Positions 22,920 to 36,800 of a DNA stretch of 64,000 bases are shown piece by piece. Source of the DNA: Manihot esculenta (lineage: Eukaryota > Streptophyta > Magnoliopsida > Malpighiales > Euphorbiaceae); NCBI RefSeq assembly GCF_001659605.2, contig NC_035176.2, positions 28,018,716-28,082,715 on the forward strand, in the 5' to 3' direction. A program made the position numbers and the translations under genes. Numbering within the stretch: the stretch's first letter is position 1; each line of letters starts with the position of its first letter. The notes below the pieces were generated by a model that saw only the letters and a program-made list of their open reading frames with translations, did not search any database and was not told the DNA's origin.

Positions 22920-25340
22920 TGTTTATTTACTGAGATATAACTTGTGTGGAAGGGCAACTCTTGCTAAATAAATTTGAACTTCAAAGAATCTGCTCATGAA
23001 TTGCATGGTCCAAGGCAGTCTCCTTATTCCCAAAACTCTTCCTGCTTGATTTTTGATAAAAACCTATAGCAGAGGCATAGTCAAGGATGTGGCAAATTGT
23101 TGGACTGGTGATATTTTCTGGATTTAGTTGCATTCCTGTTCATAATTTTCAGAATCAAGTGGCAGGTCTAATCGCCAACCTACATTTCCATAGCTTGGAT
23201 TTCTATTTTGGTTGCTCTTGCACTTCCACGCGCAGGACACAGGCTGAAATTGAATTTTAGGGTAAATGTTTGTCGATTTTCAATGCTAAATTGCTACGCA
23301 ACACTTCACTGATGCTGATTTTTGTACGAAGATGGATTGCGTTTCATGGAACAAAGTAGGAAGAGGGAGTTTTTGTCAGCGTTCTATTAATCAAATCCAA
23401 ATTTTAATTAACCAAAATTTTAAAAAGTGAAATTAAAGAAAATTAAATAAAAGTATATTTTAGAATATTCATTAATTAAAATATAGGTTTTATTTGCGGA
23501 ACTAATAAATATAATTAATTATTATAAATGTAATGTTATTAATGAACCTGTAAAAATAATAGTTATAAATTGTATTTTATTATAGAATTATAAATAATGT
23601 ATTAATTAATAAAAATCTGGTTATTTTGGTTAGCTTGCGAAATTATAAGTAATTAAATTGAAAATTGAAAAATTAAATGAATTGATTTTGATTTAATTTT
23701 TTTAATTTAAAATTTAAAAATACCAGTTTAATTTGGATTTTTATGTAAAAGATTTCGATTATTTTTGTTTGATTATGTAGTATTAATACAAATTAACTGA
23801 AACCAAATTGATTTTCATCTCTTATAAAAACTACATTGTTCCAAACCCCAAAAGATTTTAACTCTTTGTTTGAAATTATAATTTTTTAGAGAATTTAAAT
23901 GAATTATATATTTTTTTAATTTTTATATTTGATAAAACTAAAAATATTTTTTTTTCAATTTTTGTGATAATTAATTTTGAATTAAAAATAAATTTTATCA
24001 AAATTATTAAGATTTTATAAAAAATGATTTCACTTAAAATTATTTTGTATCAAAATTACTTAATTAGGAATTGAGAACTCTTTTTTTCTTCTTCTCTTTT
24101 ATTCTTTATATTTTGTTTATTTTAACTTTAAATTAATTTGTGTTTTCTTAATTAATAACTGTTTTATTTAGAATTTAATTTACTATTAAGTACTAATATT
24201 TAATGCATTTATAATTGATATTAAGAAATTTATTATATTATTTTATTAATTTTTTAAAAAAAGTGTTTATCTTAATTTAATTTTTTTAATGGTAAAAAAA
24301 ATTATGTAAAGTTTAGATTTTAAATATTGTGAAAATATTAATGTTGGTATGAAAAATTATTTTTAATGTGAAAAATATTATTATTTATAAAATAAATATT
24401 TATATTTAATTTAAAAATAATAAGAATAATGAAAGAAATAAATCAATTTAAATTTATTATTAATTTATTTATTTAAATAAATTATAAAAATCTACTTTAA
24501 AATGTTGATGCTAATGTCTATAGTGATTGTTTCAACTTATCGAAATATCTTTTTTATGACTACGAGCGCTTTTTATAGTTTTTTATTAAAATCGAATTGA
24601 ATTAAAATAATTAAAATTTTTAAAATTAAAAATTAAATTGAATTAAATTAAATAAAAAATTAAATTAAATTTTAAAATTAATTTAATTCGATTAAAATTT
24701 TCTATTTAAATAGAATATTGCTGAAATCTAGGGCAGGGTGTCCACATGTGAGCTAAGCTAAGCCCGCAGCAAACTAGCACGCAGGATAGGGAGACAGTAT
24801 ACGGCAAAGCTATAGTTTATGAATAAAATATGTCATTACAATTTCGCGAACCATTTGAAAATTTTTTATTATATATATATTAAATCTAAAATAAAGAGAA
24901 AGTGGTATTCTCTTTATTTAGCATTTTATTTTCTGTTTTTTTTATTACTTTTTTTCTATTTTTATTGGATCAATTGAGAAGTTGAAAAATTAATAATTAA
25001 TTAATTTATTATTGATTATAACTTTGAAAATCTAAATTCATTAATTATATCTATATCCATACACAAAATAATAAGCTATATTATATTTCTCTATAAAAAT
25101 ACCAATATTTATTTATTTTTTATTAAAATATTTTTAATTTTATAATCATTAAATAAATAATTTTTTAGAAAAAAAAAATTCTTATGCTTATTAATATTCA
25201 ATTGCATAAAAAAATTTAAGTATTTTTCTTTAAAAAAACATACAAAAGCTAAAACCATCCGAAGCTTCCAATGGGCAAAAACGCTAAATCCACGCCACCT
25301 CCTTTATTCCTCTGCGAAATCCTGGGATAGCACTAGAATC
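22920..25340. other. Intergenic region between CCD and PFK
   Basis: After the CCD 3' end this is AT-rich DNA with no recognisable gene. A partial, heavily decayed hAT-type MITE end lies at about 24590-24730, and a similar AATTGAATTGATTTTGATTT-rich stretch at about 23630-23830 may be another decayed repeat. The 22950-23330 block is less AT-rich but shows no open frame of note. Confidence 0.5.
24590..24730 (-). repeat. Decayed partial hAT-type MITE
   Basis: The stretch matches 37960-38075 closely by eye (shared AATAATTAAAATTTTTAAAA). It differs mainly where that copy, and the young copy at 50841-51300, have CCG or CG and this one has TTA or TG/CA. Only one end of the element is present. Confidence 0.5.
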
Positions 25341-25353
25341 GACTAACCTTAAC

Positions 25354-25398
25354 GACGTCGCTTTCCTATTTCTCATCCCAGTACTCCACAGCCACGTG
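25354..25398 (+). promoter_or_regulatory. ACGT-core elements in the PFK promoter
   Basis: GACGTC (25354-25359, C-box-like) and CACGTG (25393-25398, G-box) lie 150-195 bp before the PFK start codon and just upstream of an AT-rich AAATAAATATAC stretch that could serve as the TATA region. bZIP or bHLH binding is known for such motifs in plants; use here is inference. Confidence 0.4.
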
Positions 25399-25546
25399 CT
25401 AAATCTTCCCCCCAAACTTGGCCTTGCCCTTGTAAATAAATATACGCTCACGCTCAAAGCTAATTTTTCTGCTTTTCATTTCTTTTCTAGCTGGCTCTCT
25501 GTTCGAGAATCCAACTTAAACGTGACTCGCCTGAGGTGTTTCCGAG

Positions 25547-28500
25547 ATGGCGGATTCCGGTGAATCTCAGATGAAGATAGTAAATGGTGAAGCTGGTTAT
25601 GTGCTCGAAGATGTGCCTCACTTGACTGATCATATTCCTGATCTCCCTGTAAATGCTCCTCTATCTCTTTCTTCACCTGCAACTCTTTACTCGTATTGGA
25701 TTCGTATATCTCAATGCATTCGAGCAGTGTGTGTGTCTATGTTCCTGCTTTCTAATAGATCAAGAACGAAACGGAAGCTTTTGCTGTTCTTGTTAAACTA
25801 TCGTTCGAAAGGGTGGTGGGCGTTGTTTTCATTTTTTTTTCTCTGTTGTTTTTTGTTTGGCAGACTTATCCAAATCCATTACAAGACAATCCTGCATATT
25901 CAGCGGTCAGGTAAGCCAAAGTTTTGCTCTGTCTTCTGCTTTTTATTGGCCTCTTTAGTTTTTGCTTCACAGACTCATGGTGAATCCTTTTGGGGGATTT
26001 TGATTTCAGGCAGTACTTTGTTAATGTGGATGATACTGTTGCCCAAAAGGTTCGTTTTGTTGTTTATGTTGCATTGTTCAAAGTCCTTTGTATTGGTTAC
26101 AGTGGAAGAATATTTTTTGGGTTAATTGTCTTTTTAATGGACGTGCAATGAATCTCTTGAAGCGAATACTTGAATACGGAAGGACTTGACGTTGAAAGAA
26201 TGGTTAACACAACAATAACTTTCTAACAAATTGATTGATGTATTTTTGTAGCCATACTTTTTCTTCTCAAAATTTAACCTTCTTTTAATCAAGGTATTTG
26301 AGTAACATTTTATGTACTATTGTGATTCACAGATTGTTGTTCACAAGGATGGTCCGAGAGGGACACACTTTCGGCGTGCTGGACCTCGCCAGAAGGTACC
26401 TATAATTTTGTGGTGTCTGAATAATTGAATATGTTCAATTGATTGTGTAAATAATTTGTTAAGGGCATTATTCTCAGTATAACTACTTAGCTGCTTGCTG
26501 TTTTGTGTTTGTTGTGCTGCTCAGGTGTATTTTGAGTCCGATGAAGTACACGCATGTATTGTAACATGTGGTGGTCTATGTCCTGGGCTGAATACAGTGA
26601 TCAGGGAGATTGTTTGTGGCCTTTATCATATGTACGGTGTTACCAAAGTTCTTGGGATTGACGTGAGTCAGTGAGTTAATGCTTTTTGATGTGCTTCTAG
26701 TTCAATATACTAATTATGGCTTTTGAAGTTGATACATGAACATACTTGAGTACACTAAAGCTAGTACTCTCTTTTTTTTTTTTCTCAGTTCAAATCGTTT
26801 GCTTATCATGTATTAAGAATTTGATTACTCTGGATATGGCATGCAGACAACTTCCTTTATCAATCTCTTTGTTGCCTCAACATTCTGGCAATTTGAGTTC
26901 TCATGATAATTTGTTGCACTTATGAAGCATAACGTCTTTTGAAGATTAATATTTGTGCTTGAAGATCTGGAAGTCTCACAAGTATATTCTGTTTGATACA
27001 ATGGTAGGGAGGATACAGGGGTTTCTATTCCAAAAATACAATTTCTTTGACTCCTAAATTTGTCAATGACATTCATAAACGTGGTGGTACTATCTTGGGG
27101 ACATCACGAGGTGGCCATGATACGTCAAAGATAGTTGACAGCATTCAGGATCGTGGGATTAATCAGGTCTGCATGTGTTAAGGTTTTTCAATAAATTTTG
27201 ATTGAAATGGATATCTTGTGAATTTAAATTGCAAATTTTTGCTTTAGCAGCAAACCCTTTGTATAGGTCTTGACTCCTAATCCTTGTTTCCCCTGTCCAG
27301 GTCTACATAATTGGAGGTGATGGAACTCAGAAAGGAGCAGCAGTCATTTATGAGGTACAATTTATATAACACTGGATGAAAGTATTGTGTTCTCGGAGAT
27401 GATGTTAACATGATATGGTATTAGCTATCCATTACTATGAAAATGTTGCAGTCATTTAGTTGAAGAATTAAGGTTTTACCTTGTCAAGGAAATATGGAAT
27501 TATGCATGTGAAAAACTTGAAGCTTTCATATATTTATTTATTTTCTCCCCTTAACACCTTCACCAGGTTCAATCATTTTTGCCTGGAAGTATATGTATGG
27601 ATGTGCTTTCACTTTGGTTCAGTAGAATTTGTCTACCCATTTTTTCAATAGCCTCAGTATTTCAGTACTTGCACACTTTACGGCTACTAATTCAGATACC
27701 TTGTTATAAACTTCTCCATATTTGACCAAACATAACTTGACGCGGAACCCTATGGCACTTAGTCCTCAAACCCCGTCGCACCTCTGATATAGATTCCAAG
27801 AACGTGGATAAACCACCCTCTATAGCACCCTAAGCTTAGCGAAGCTAGAACACTAATAACGGAAGGATTTTTGTAGAACGGATCAGAAGAACGCCACAAT
27901 CGAAATTGATAAGTTGGTCTGATTCGTGATGCAATCAATGAAAGAAGCAAACTCTCACTCTCTCAAAGAAGGCCGAAATTTGCATAAAGCAAATCTGAAT
28001 TAAATTTGTCAAAAAAAGAAAAAGTGTCTGATATAAGAATTTAAGGCCTTATTTATAGTGTAAGGCAAAAACCTAAACCTAGTTGGAAAAGGAAAACAAA
28101 TACTAAGTCAGAATTCCCATCCCAACAGGGAAACAAGCTAAAATAACAAAAATAACTGCCAAGTCTTTAAAAACCAACCACATTCTCGTATGCCTCAATA
28201 GTTCCAGCAGAAACCACAACCTCAGGGACGAAACCACAACCTGCTTATGGTTTGGGCTGATTCTCCACTATCTTCCTCCATGATGTGCTCCAAAATTAAC
28301 TTCCACAAAACACAAAAGTATCTTCGGCTAACTGAATGTCGCGAGCGCGACTTTGATAATGGTAGCGAGCGCTACAAATCTTCAATTTGCTTCTGCTTCA
28401 TCCATGCATACACCCAGCAACGTAATCAGCTTCGAATGACCTTCAAGTTCCTTCTCGCACTTATCCCTAGCAATTTCAGTCATCTCTCTTGTAATAAATT

Positions 28501-31500
28501 CTTGAATATGCAATCCAAGAGTAACGCCGTACTTCCTTGCTTTATTCCTTGTCAATGGTCCTTGTTGTAGCTCCAAGGGATCCTTGCCTTGCTTCCCATG
28601 CTGGTTCACATCATTCTCCCCTTCTTTAAAAAGATTTGTCCTCAAATCTGCATCGTCATAAGGAGACAAATCAGAAACATTAAAAGTGGCACTAACACCA
28701 TACTCACCAGGCAAGTCAATCTTATAAGCATTGTCATTGATCTTCTCCAAGACTTGAAATGGACCATCACCACGCGCATCCAGCTTATTCTTCCTTTGAT
28801 TTGGAAACCTCTCCTTGCGAAAATGCACCCAAACCCACTCTCCAGGAGCAAACACCATCTTCTTGCGACCCCTATTCGCAATATCAGCATACGTCTTGGT
28901 CTTTTTCTCCATGTTAGCTCGTGCTTTCTCATGCAAAGCTTTCACCAAGTCAGCTTTCTTCTCTCCATCTAAACTTACAAGTTCATTAGAAGGTAATGGC
29001 AAAAGATCAAGAACAGTTAGTGGATTAAAGCCATAAACTAGCTCAAATGGCGAATAACCTGTAGAAGAATGAATAGAACGATTATAAGCAAATTCAATAA
29101 AAGGTAAACAATCTTCCCAAGTAGCCAAATTCTTACCCACTATAGATCGCAATAACGTACCAAGAGTACGATTCACAACTTCAGTTTGCCCATCTGTTTG
29201 TGGATGACAAGTAGTAGAGAATAAAAGCTTAGTTCCTAGTCTACTCCACAAAACACGCCAAAAATGGGACAAAAACTTTGTATCCCTATCAGAAACAATA
29301 GTTCGAGGCACTCCATGTAAGCGCACAACATTGCGAAAGAACAAATCAGCAACAACTTTCGCATCATCAGCTTTATGACATGCAATGAAATGTGCCATCT
29401 TACTAAACCTATCAACCACCACAAAAATACTATCTCTACCTTTCTTAGTTCTAGGCAAACCAAGCACAAAATCCATGCTAATATCAATCCATGGAGAACT
29501 AGGTACAGGCAATGGCATATAAAGACCATGAGGCATAGACTTAGATTTCGCCTGTCTACATGCAATACAAGCAGAACATAACTTCCCAACATCCTTACGC
29601 ATAGATGGCCAATAAAAATGCTCAAGCAGAATATCATAAGTCTTAGACACACCAAAATGCCCCATTAAACCACCACAATGAGATTCCAAAACAAGCAATT
29701 CACGCATGGAACATCTGGGCACACATAATTTATTTCCCTTAAATAAATATCCCTCATGCCTATAAAATGAATTAAAAGCTCCTTGTTCACATGCAACATA
29801 AACATTGCCAAAATCAACATCACCAACATACAAGTTCTTAATATACTCAAATCCAAGCAACTTAGAACTCAAAACAGAAAGTAATGTATATCTCCTAGAC
29901 AACGCATCAGCAACAACGTTATCTTTACCTTGCTTGTACTTAATCACATATGGAAATCTCTCAATTCGTTCGATCCACTTACCATGCCGTTTGTTCAACT
30001 TACCTTGGCCCTTCAAATGCTTGAGGGATTCATGGTCAGTATAAATCACGAACTCCTTTGGCAGCAAGTAATGCTCCCACACGTCCAACGCCCTCACCAA
30101 AGCATGTAACTCCTTGTCATATGTAGAATAACTCAGTTGTGCACCATTGAGTTTTTCACTAAAATATGCTATTGGCTTCTTCTCTTGCATCAGCACAGCC
30201 CCAATACCTACACCAGAAGCATCACATTCAATCTCAAAAATTGAATCAAAATTAGGCAAAGCTAAGACAGGTGCAGATGTCAACTTCCCTTTCAAATTCT
30301 CAAACGCCTTTTGCTGCTCTTCTCCCCACTGAAATCCAACCTCCTTTTTGATAATGCTAGTGAGTGGTGCTGCAATGGTAGAAAAATCCTTCACGAATCT
30401 TCTATAGAAACTTGCTAGCCCATGGAAGCTCCTCACTTCAGTCACGTTCTTAGGAACAGGCCATTCCTTTATAGCTTTCACTTTCTCTTCATCAACTTCT
30501 AATCCCTGTGCACTCACAACAAAGCCAAGAAAAACAAGCCTATCCATGCAAAATGTGCATTTCTTAAGCTTGGCATATAAGTTTTCTGTTCTCAAAGCTT
30601 CCAACACTATCCTAACATGCTCTAAATGCTCATCTAATGTCTTACTATAGATCAGAATGTCATCAAAATAAACAACAACAAATCTGCCCAAATAAGCTCT
30701 CAAAACATGGTTCATTAATCTCATAAATGTACTCGGTGCATTAGACAACCCAAAAGGCATTACTAACCACTCATATAGGCCATATTTTGTTTTAAAAGCT
30801 GTTTTCCACTCATCCCCAGGTTTCATACGAATTTGATGATATCCACTCATAAGATCAATTTTAGTAAAATACCTTGCACCATGTAACTCGTCCAACATGT
30901 CGTCAAGTCGTGGAATGGGATGTCGATACTTCACCGTGATCTTATTTACAGCCCTACAATCGACACACATCCTCCACGTGCCATCTTTCTTTGGTACCAG
31001 CAAAACAGGAACGGCACAAGGGCTTAAGCTCTCTCTAATCAAGCCTTTCTCCAACAGCTCCTCCACTTGTCGTTGCATCTCCTTGGTCTCCATTGGGTTA
31101 CTTCGATATGCTGGTCTATTTGGAATCGTCGAACCAGGTATGAAGTCGATTTGGTGTTCAACTCCCCTTAATGGCGGTAAACCACTAGGCAGCTCCTCTG
31201 GAAACACATCTTGAAAATCCTGCAACATAGACACAAAACTAGAAGGCAAATGGTCAAGTGAAACATCAACATTAGTAAACAAAGTTTCTTTATATCTAAT
31301 GAGCAATAACGGCTGCTCGTTAGATATTGCAAATTTAAGCTCTCTTGGTTTCGCATAAAAAGTTTGTTTCACCTTTCTTTGGTTTTCTCTCACCAATGGG
31401 CCATTTATTTGATTATTTTCTTTTCTGGCCTCCTTTCCCAATTTCTTCTCACCTTCACTCTCCTTATCATGTTCTCTCGCACTTCCCTTAATTTTAAAAG

Positions 31501-33810
31501 TAGCACCCCTTTTGGTCGAATCTTGCTTTGCTTTTTCATGCATCTTCCGATGATCTTCATACACCTCCAACGGTGATAATGGTACAAGAGTAACCAGCTT
31601 TCCTTCATAGGTAAATGTGTACCTATTTGAATACCCATCATGCTGCGCCTTCCTATCAAATTGCCATGGTCTTCCTAACAACATATGGCCAGCTTGCATA
31701 GGAACTACATCACACAACACTCCATCTTTATACCAGCCTATAGAGAATGGTATCTTCACTTGTTTAGTAACCTTCACCTCTCCACTATCATTAAACCATT
31801 GTAGTCTATATGGATGTGGATGTTTTAAACAAGTCAATTTCAGCTTCTCCACCATTGTCTCACTTGCAGCATTGGTGCAACTACCACTGTCAATGATGAG
31901 CATACAAACTTTACCCTCAACTAAACATCTAGTATAAAATATGTTATCTCGTTGCTCTAGACCTTCTTCTTTCACTTGCATATTCAAAGCACGCCTAGCA
32001 ACTAACATATCACCACGTTCAGCAACCAACGCATTCTCAACTTCTTCTTCACACTCATCAACATCATCAAGCATATCATTCATATCATTATTATCACCAT
32101 CACTATGGTCAGAATCAGAAACTAAACCCCCATCATCAGTAGCAATCATAACTCTCCTATTTGGACATTGAGATGCAATATGCCCATTTCCTAAACATTT
32201 GAAACACTTAATATTTCTACTAGGAGTAGTATTAGGAATACCTGACTGCTGCTTATTTGAACCTCCATTCATCCCTTTTCCACTTGTAGGTGGAGGATTG
32301 CTCCTTTGGAAGGAATTCTTGAAATCTCCACCTTTTGAGGGCAAATCATTTGAAGACCCCTTAAAGGTTGAACTACTTCCTCCCACATTCTGGAACTTCC
32401 CATATTTGGTGGAGCTCTTGTTCTTGATTTTCCTTTCAATCTTCATGGCCTTCTCAACTAACTCTTCCATGGAATTGTAATCATACATTTCCAGCTCACT
32501 TGCAATGTTGGAATTTAGACCTCCCAGAAATCTGGACATTAGCCTGTGTTCATCCTCCTCAATGTCAGCCCTGGCCATGGTCATCTCCATCTCCTTGTGG
32601 TATTCTTCAACACTCTTACCACCTTGGACCAGTCTTGCCAACCTATTATACAAATCCCTATAGTAATGAGAAGGAACAAACCTTATTCTCATTAAGTCTT
32701 TCAAGGCCTCCCACTCCGGCACGGGTCGCAATCCTTTTCCTCTTCTACTAGACTTGAGTTGATCCCACCAGAATGTAGCATATCCCCTAAATTCCACGGC
32801 TGCGATATGGGACTTCTTTTCTTCTGAGTAATTATGACACTCAAAAATTTGTTCCACCTTTCGCTCCCATTCAATGTATTCTTCCGCATTGTTATTCCCT
32901 TTAAATTCGGGTACCTTCATCTTGATGGAACTAAGGTCATTGTCAGTCACAATTTGGTAGTTTTCAGCCACCTCTTCCTGATCACCTCGACCTCCTCTTG
33001 CTGCTCTCCTAATGACCTCCTCTTCGCCTCCCCTTGGTAAGATTCGTTGTGGTAATCTCACTGGAGGTGCGGGCTGTTGTACCCTCTCCCTCATCATTAG
33101 ATTCATGTTCTCTTGTAGGGTGGCCATCATTCTTGCCATCTCTTCCATCTTCTCATTACTTTGCTGCATATATGTCTCAAAATTGCTAGAAATTGAAGCA
33201 ACATCTTTACCATTCCCACTAGTCATGACCACAACAGAGAAACTCACAAGAAACAATTAGTAACTGAAAGAAAGAATTCACAAGTGTTTCGCTCTTACCT
33301 CACTATTGCCGATTCTTCGATTGCACTTCAGAACCAAGGTTCACTCACCAATCTGCCAAGTACGTTCAAAAAGGTAGGATCCTAATCCCTAGACACCTAG
33401 AAGACAACTTGACAAGTATCCGGAGGCAGCACAAGAACGTTTGCACTACACGATTGAAAACTAAGTATCGAAACAAACAAATGATACTCAGCAATGTAAT
33501 GGAATTTCAACGCTAGCTCAAAAACAAAATAGAAACAAGAGGGCAATAAAATAGACAATTCTGGTCAGAATGTATCAAAACCAACTCGCTCTTGGTAAGC
33601 TGATTTATGGACCTAAATCTTCTACCCCAAACGCTGGTTTGAAGACACCCCAAGAATGCTACTATACTATGCAATTTGAAATAAAAGAACAGCAGCCCCT
33701 CAATGGTGGAAAAAAAATCTGAAGCAAAATTTTCACTTAATTGTAACCCACCTAGAACTGATCCTTAATACTTAAATAGCAAGACTAAAAAGAAAATTTT
33801 TTTGTTGGAG

Positions 33811-33845
<35 letters not shown>

Positions 33846-36800
33846 CCCCTTGCTTGGGTCTCAAACAACACCACACGAAATTCTTGAGTGTGTATCAAAA
33901 GAAATTCACTAACAGATTCAGTTCGAAGGGAAATAATGGCTGCTAAAAGAAACCGAATTGCCAAATAACAAAATAGCAAGCAACACAATGATTTTGGATG
34001 GACAATCCAGGACCTAACAATTGGAATCGAATTGAACAGAAACGAATTGAAGACAATGAACCCTAACGAAATTCGAAACTAAGATACCAAAAAAACGAAA
34101 ATATAACACAGCCCTAGAAAGACAGATAGATAAAGATTTACCTGTTGTTGGCTCTGATACCAAATGACGCGGAACCCTATGGCACTTAGTCCTCAAACCC
34201 CGTCGCACCTCTGATATAGATTCCAAGAACGTGGATAAACCACCCTCTATAGCACCCTAAGCTTAGCGAAGCTAGAACACTAATAACGGAAGGATTTTTG
34301 TAGAACGGATCAGAAGAACGCCACAATCGAAATTGATAAGTTGGTCTGATTCGTGATGCAATCAATGAAAGAAGCAAACTCTCACTCTCTCAAAGAAGGC
34401 CGAAATTTGCATAAAGCAAATCTGAATTAAATTTGTCAAAAAAAGAAAAAGTGTCTGATATAAGAATTTAAGGCCTTATTTATAGTGTAAGGCAAAAACC
34501 TAAACCTAGTTGGAAAAGGAAAACAAATACTAAGTCAGAATTCCCATCCCAACAGGGAAACAAGCTAAAATAACAAAAATAACTGCCAAGTCTTTAAAAA
34601 CCAACCACATTCTCGTATGCCTCAATAGTTCCAGCAGAAACCACAACCTCAGGGACGAAACCACAACCTGCTTATGGTTTGGGCTGATTCTCCACTATCT
34701 TCCTCCATGATGTGCTCCAAAATTAACTTCCACAAAACACAAAAGTATCTTCGGCTAACTGAATGTCGCGAGCGCGACTTTGATAATGGTAGCGAGCGCT
34801 ACAAATCTTCAATTTGCTTCTGCTTCATCCATGCATACACCCAGCAACGTAATCAGCTTCGAATGACCTTCAAGTTCCTTCTCGCACTTATCCCTAGCAA
34901 TTTCAGTCATCTCTCTTGTAATAAATTCTTGAATATGCAATCCAAGAGTAACGCCGTACTTCCTTGCTTTATTCCTTGTCAATGGTCCTTGTTGTAGCTC
35001 CAAGGGATCCTTGCCTTGCTTCCCATGCTGGTTCACATCATAACTACTTTACGATAAGTGAATTTCTGAAGATTTGACAGTTAATAGTCTGCTATCCTAT
35101 GCCTACTGAGACATTCACTATGTTCATTTATATTTAAATATTGCATAAAAGATTTTGCTTGTTGATTTCATATTTTCCACGTCAGTTTTGTTGATTACCT
35201 TATTCATTTCAGTGATTTATCAACTATATAAATTTAAAACAGCATGGTTCTTTCTGCCTAGGAAATCCAAAGACGTGAGCTAAAAGTTGCAGTTGCTGGA
35301 ATCCCAAAGACTATTGACAATGACATTCCCGTACTTCCCACCACACATTATACTTCCTGTGACTATTTAATTGTTTTCCTATCATTTCTCTGTATTAACC
35401 ATTTATGAGTTCTTGAAATAACTTTAAATTCCCTAATTTGGTTCAGGTTATTGACAAGTCCTTTGGTTTTGACACTGCGGTTGAGGAGGCTCAACGTGCA
35501 ATTAACGCAGCACATGTCGAGGCTGAAAGTACGGAGAATGGTATTGGTGTTGTGAAGCTAATGGGACGATATAGCGGTAAGTTATGGGCAGATTGCAGCC
35601 TAAAAACCATTTTCACGTGGTAAACTGCTGTCTAATGGGAATTAGCTGTGCAGGCTTCATTGCAATGTATGCTACACTTGCCAGCCGGGATGTGGATTGT
35701 TGTTTGATTCCAGAGTCACCCTTCTATCTTGAAGGACAAGGTGGCCTTTTTGAGTTCATTGAAAAACGACTTAAAGAAAATGGGCACATGGTCATCGTTA
35801 TTGCTGAGGGAGCAGGACAGGATCTTCTTTCAAAAAGCCTGGAATCCATGGACCAGCAAGATGCTTCAGGAAATAAGCTGCTTCAAGATGTTGGTTTATG
35901 GATGTCCCAGAGGATCAAGGTATTGATATGGTATAATTTACAGATTTCTTATATTATTGCCATTATTTTGTAGCATGCCGAGCATTTTATCTAGGGACAG
36001 TATCGAGTAATTTTAACTATGGTTATTATTTGGCTTGAGAATTAGTACTAAAGTTGTCAGTTTTTTAATGTTATGCTTTGTAGATTGACTTTCCCATCTA
36101 TAACATATTAAGCATTGCACATCAGTTTTCTTTTTCTTTTCCCTCTTTTTTTGGGAACTTCTATTTGTGAGAATTAGCCTCATTGGCATGATTGAGTGGG
36201 ATGACCCAATTTTGTCGTCAGGATAGTGCATCATAATTTGATATTTAAAAAAGATAGATAATGTTACACCCTTGGAGGAAAAGTGATAATGCAAAAACCT
36301 CCCTCTAAATTATAAATCGAGTATCAGGAATTTTCAGTCATCTAATTTACAGCCTTTTTTATTTTCCTTTTCTTCTTTTGTTATAGGACCATTTTTCAAA
36401 AGAGCAAAAGATGAACATCACTCTTAAATATATTGGTATGTGTGCCTTGGATTTGTCTTATTTCTTTGTTGTCTTTCCATGTGATCTCAATCATGTACAC
36501 ATGTAAATGACTGACCCAATCATCTGGCAGATCCGACATATATGATCCGTGCAATTCCTAGCAATGCATCTGATAATGTATACTGCACTCTCCTTGCTCA
36601 TAGTGCAGTCCATGGGGCAATGGCTGGATACACAGGCTTCACAGTTGGACCTGTCAATGGTCGGCATGCTTACATTCCTTTCAATGTTTGTTCCTTTATC
36701 TCCAAAATATATCTTTTACTTCTTATGGAATTAGCTTGTGGGAAAGCGTAAGGTCTTGTGTGCTTTTAGGAACCGCATAACTCAATATTGTCCGAGTATT

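Larger units (their letters stand above)
33227..34164 (-). other. Leader of the CRM-type element
   Basis: About 940 bp between the 5' LTR and the gag start, read on minus. It starts with the primer site and contains a 30-nt homopolymer (T on +) at 33814-33843, and no long open frame. The homopolymer may be unstable or a mis-assembled length. Confidence 0.75.
27738..35040 (-). mobile_element. Complete Ty3/Gypsy retrotransposon, CRM-type chromovirus
   Basis: The 7303-bp element lies in PFK intron 7. It has two 876-bp LTRs that look identical by eye and a perfect 5-bp target duplication, TAACT (27733-27737 and 35041-35045). The primer site TGGTATCAGAGCC (initiator tRNA-Met) lies next to the 5' LTR on minus, and a polypurine tract AAAGAAGGGGAGAA next to the 3' LTR. 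One uninterrupted gag-pol frame is present. Three features fit CRM-clade chromoviruses: the LTR starts TGATG, the polyprotein runs on into the 3' LTR, and the RT and gag look CRM-like. It is the youngest insertion in the window and may be competent to move. Confidence 0.9.

Noticed and set aside
25547..26125. 192-codon open frame starting at the PFK start codon
   Set aside because: Only the first 34 codons are exon 1; the rest reads through two introns and exon 2/3 in a wrong frame. Splicing at 25648 restores the conserved PFK sequence.
28589..33260. Many open frames of 60-140 codons on + and in other minus frames across the CRM element
   Set aside because: All overlap the 1614-aa gag-pol frame; they are shadows with no motif of their own.
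34151..34163. Initiator tRNA-Met fragment
   Set aside because: Only the 3'-terminal complement is present at exactly the primer-site position next to an LTR.
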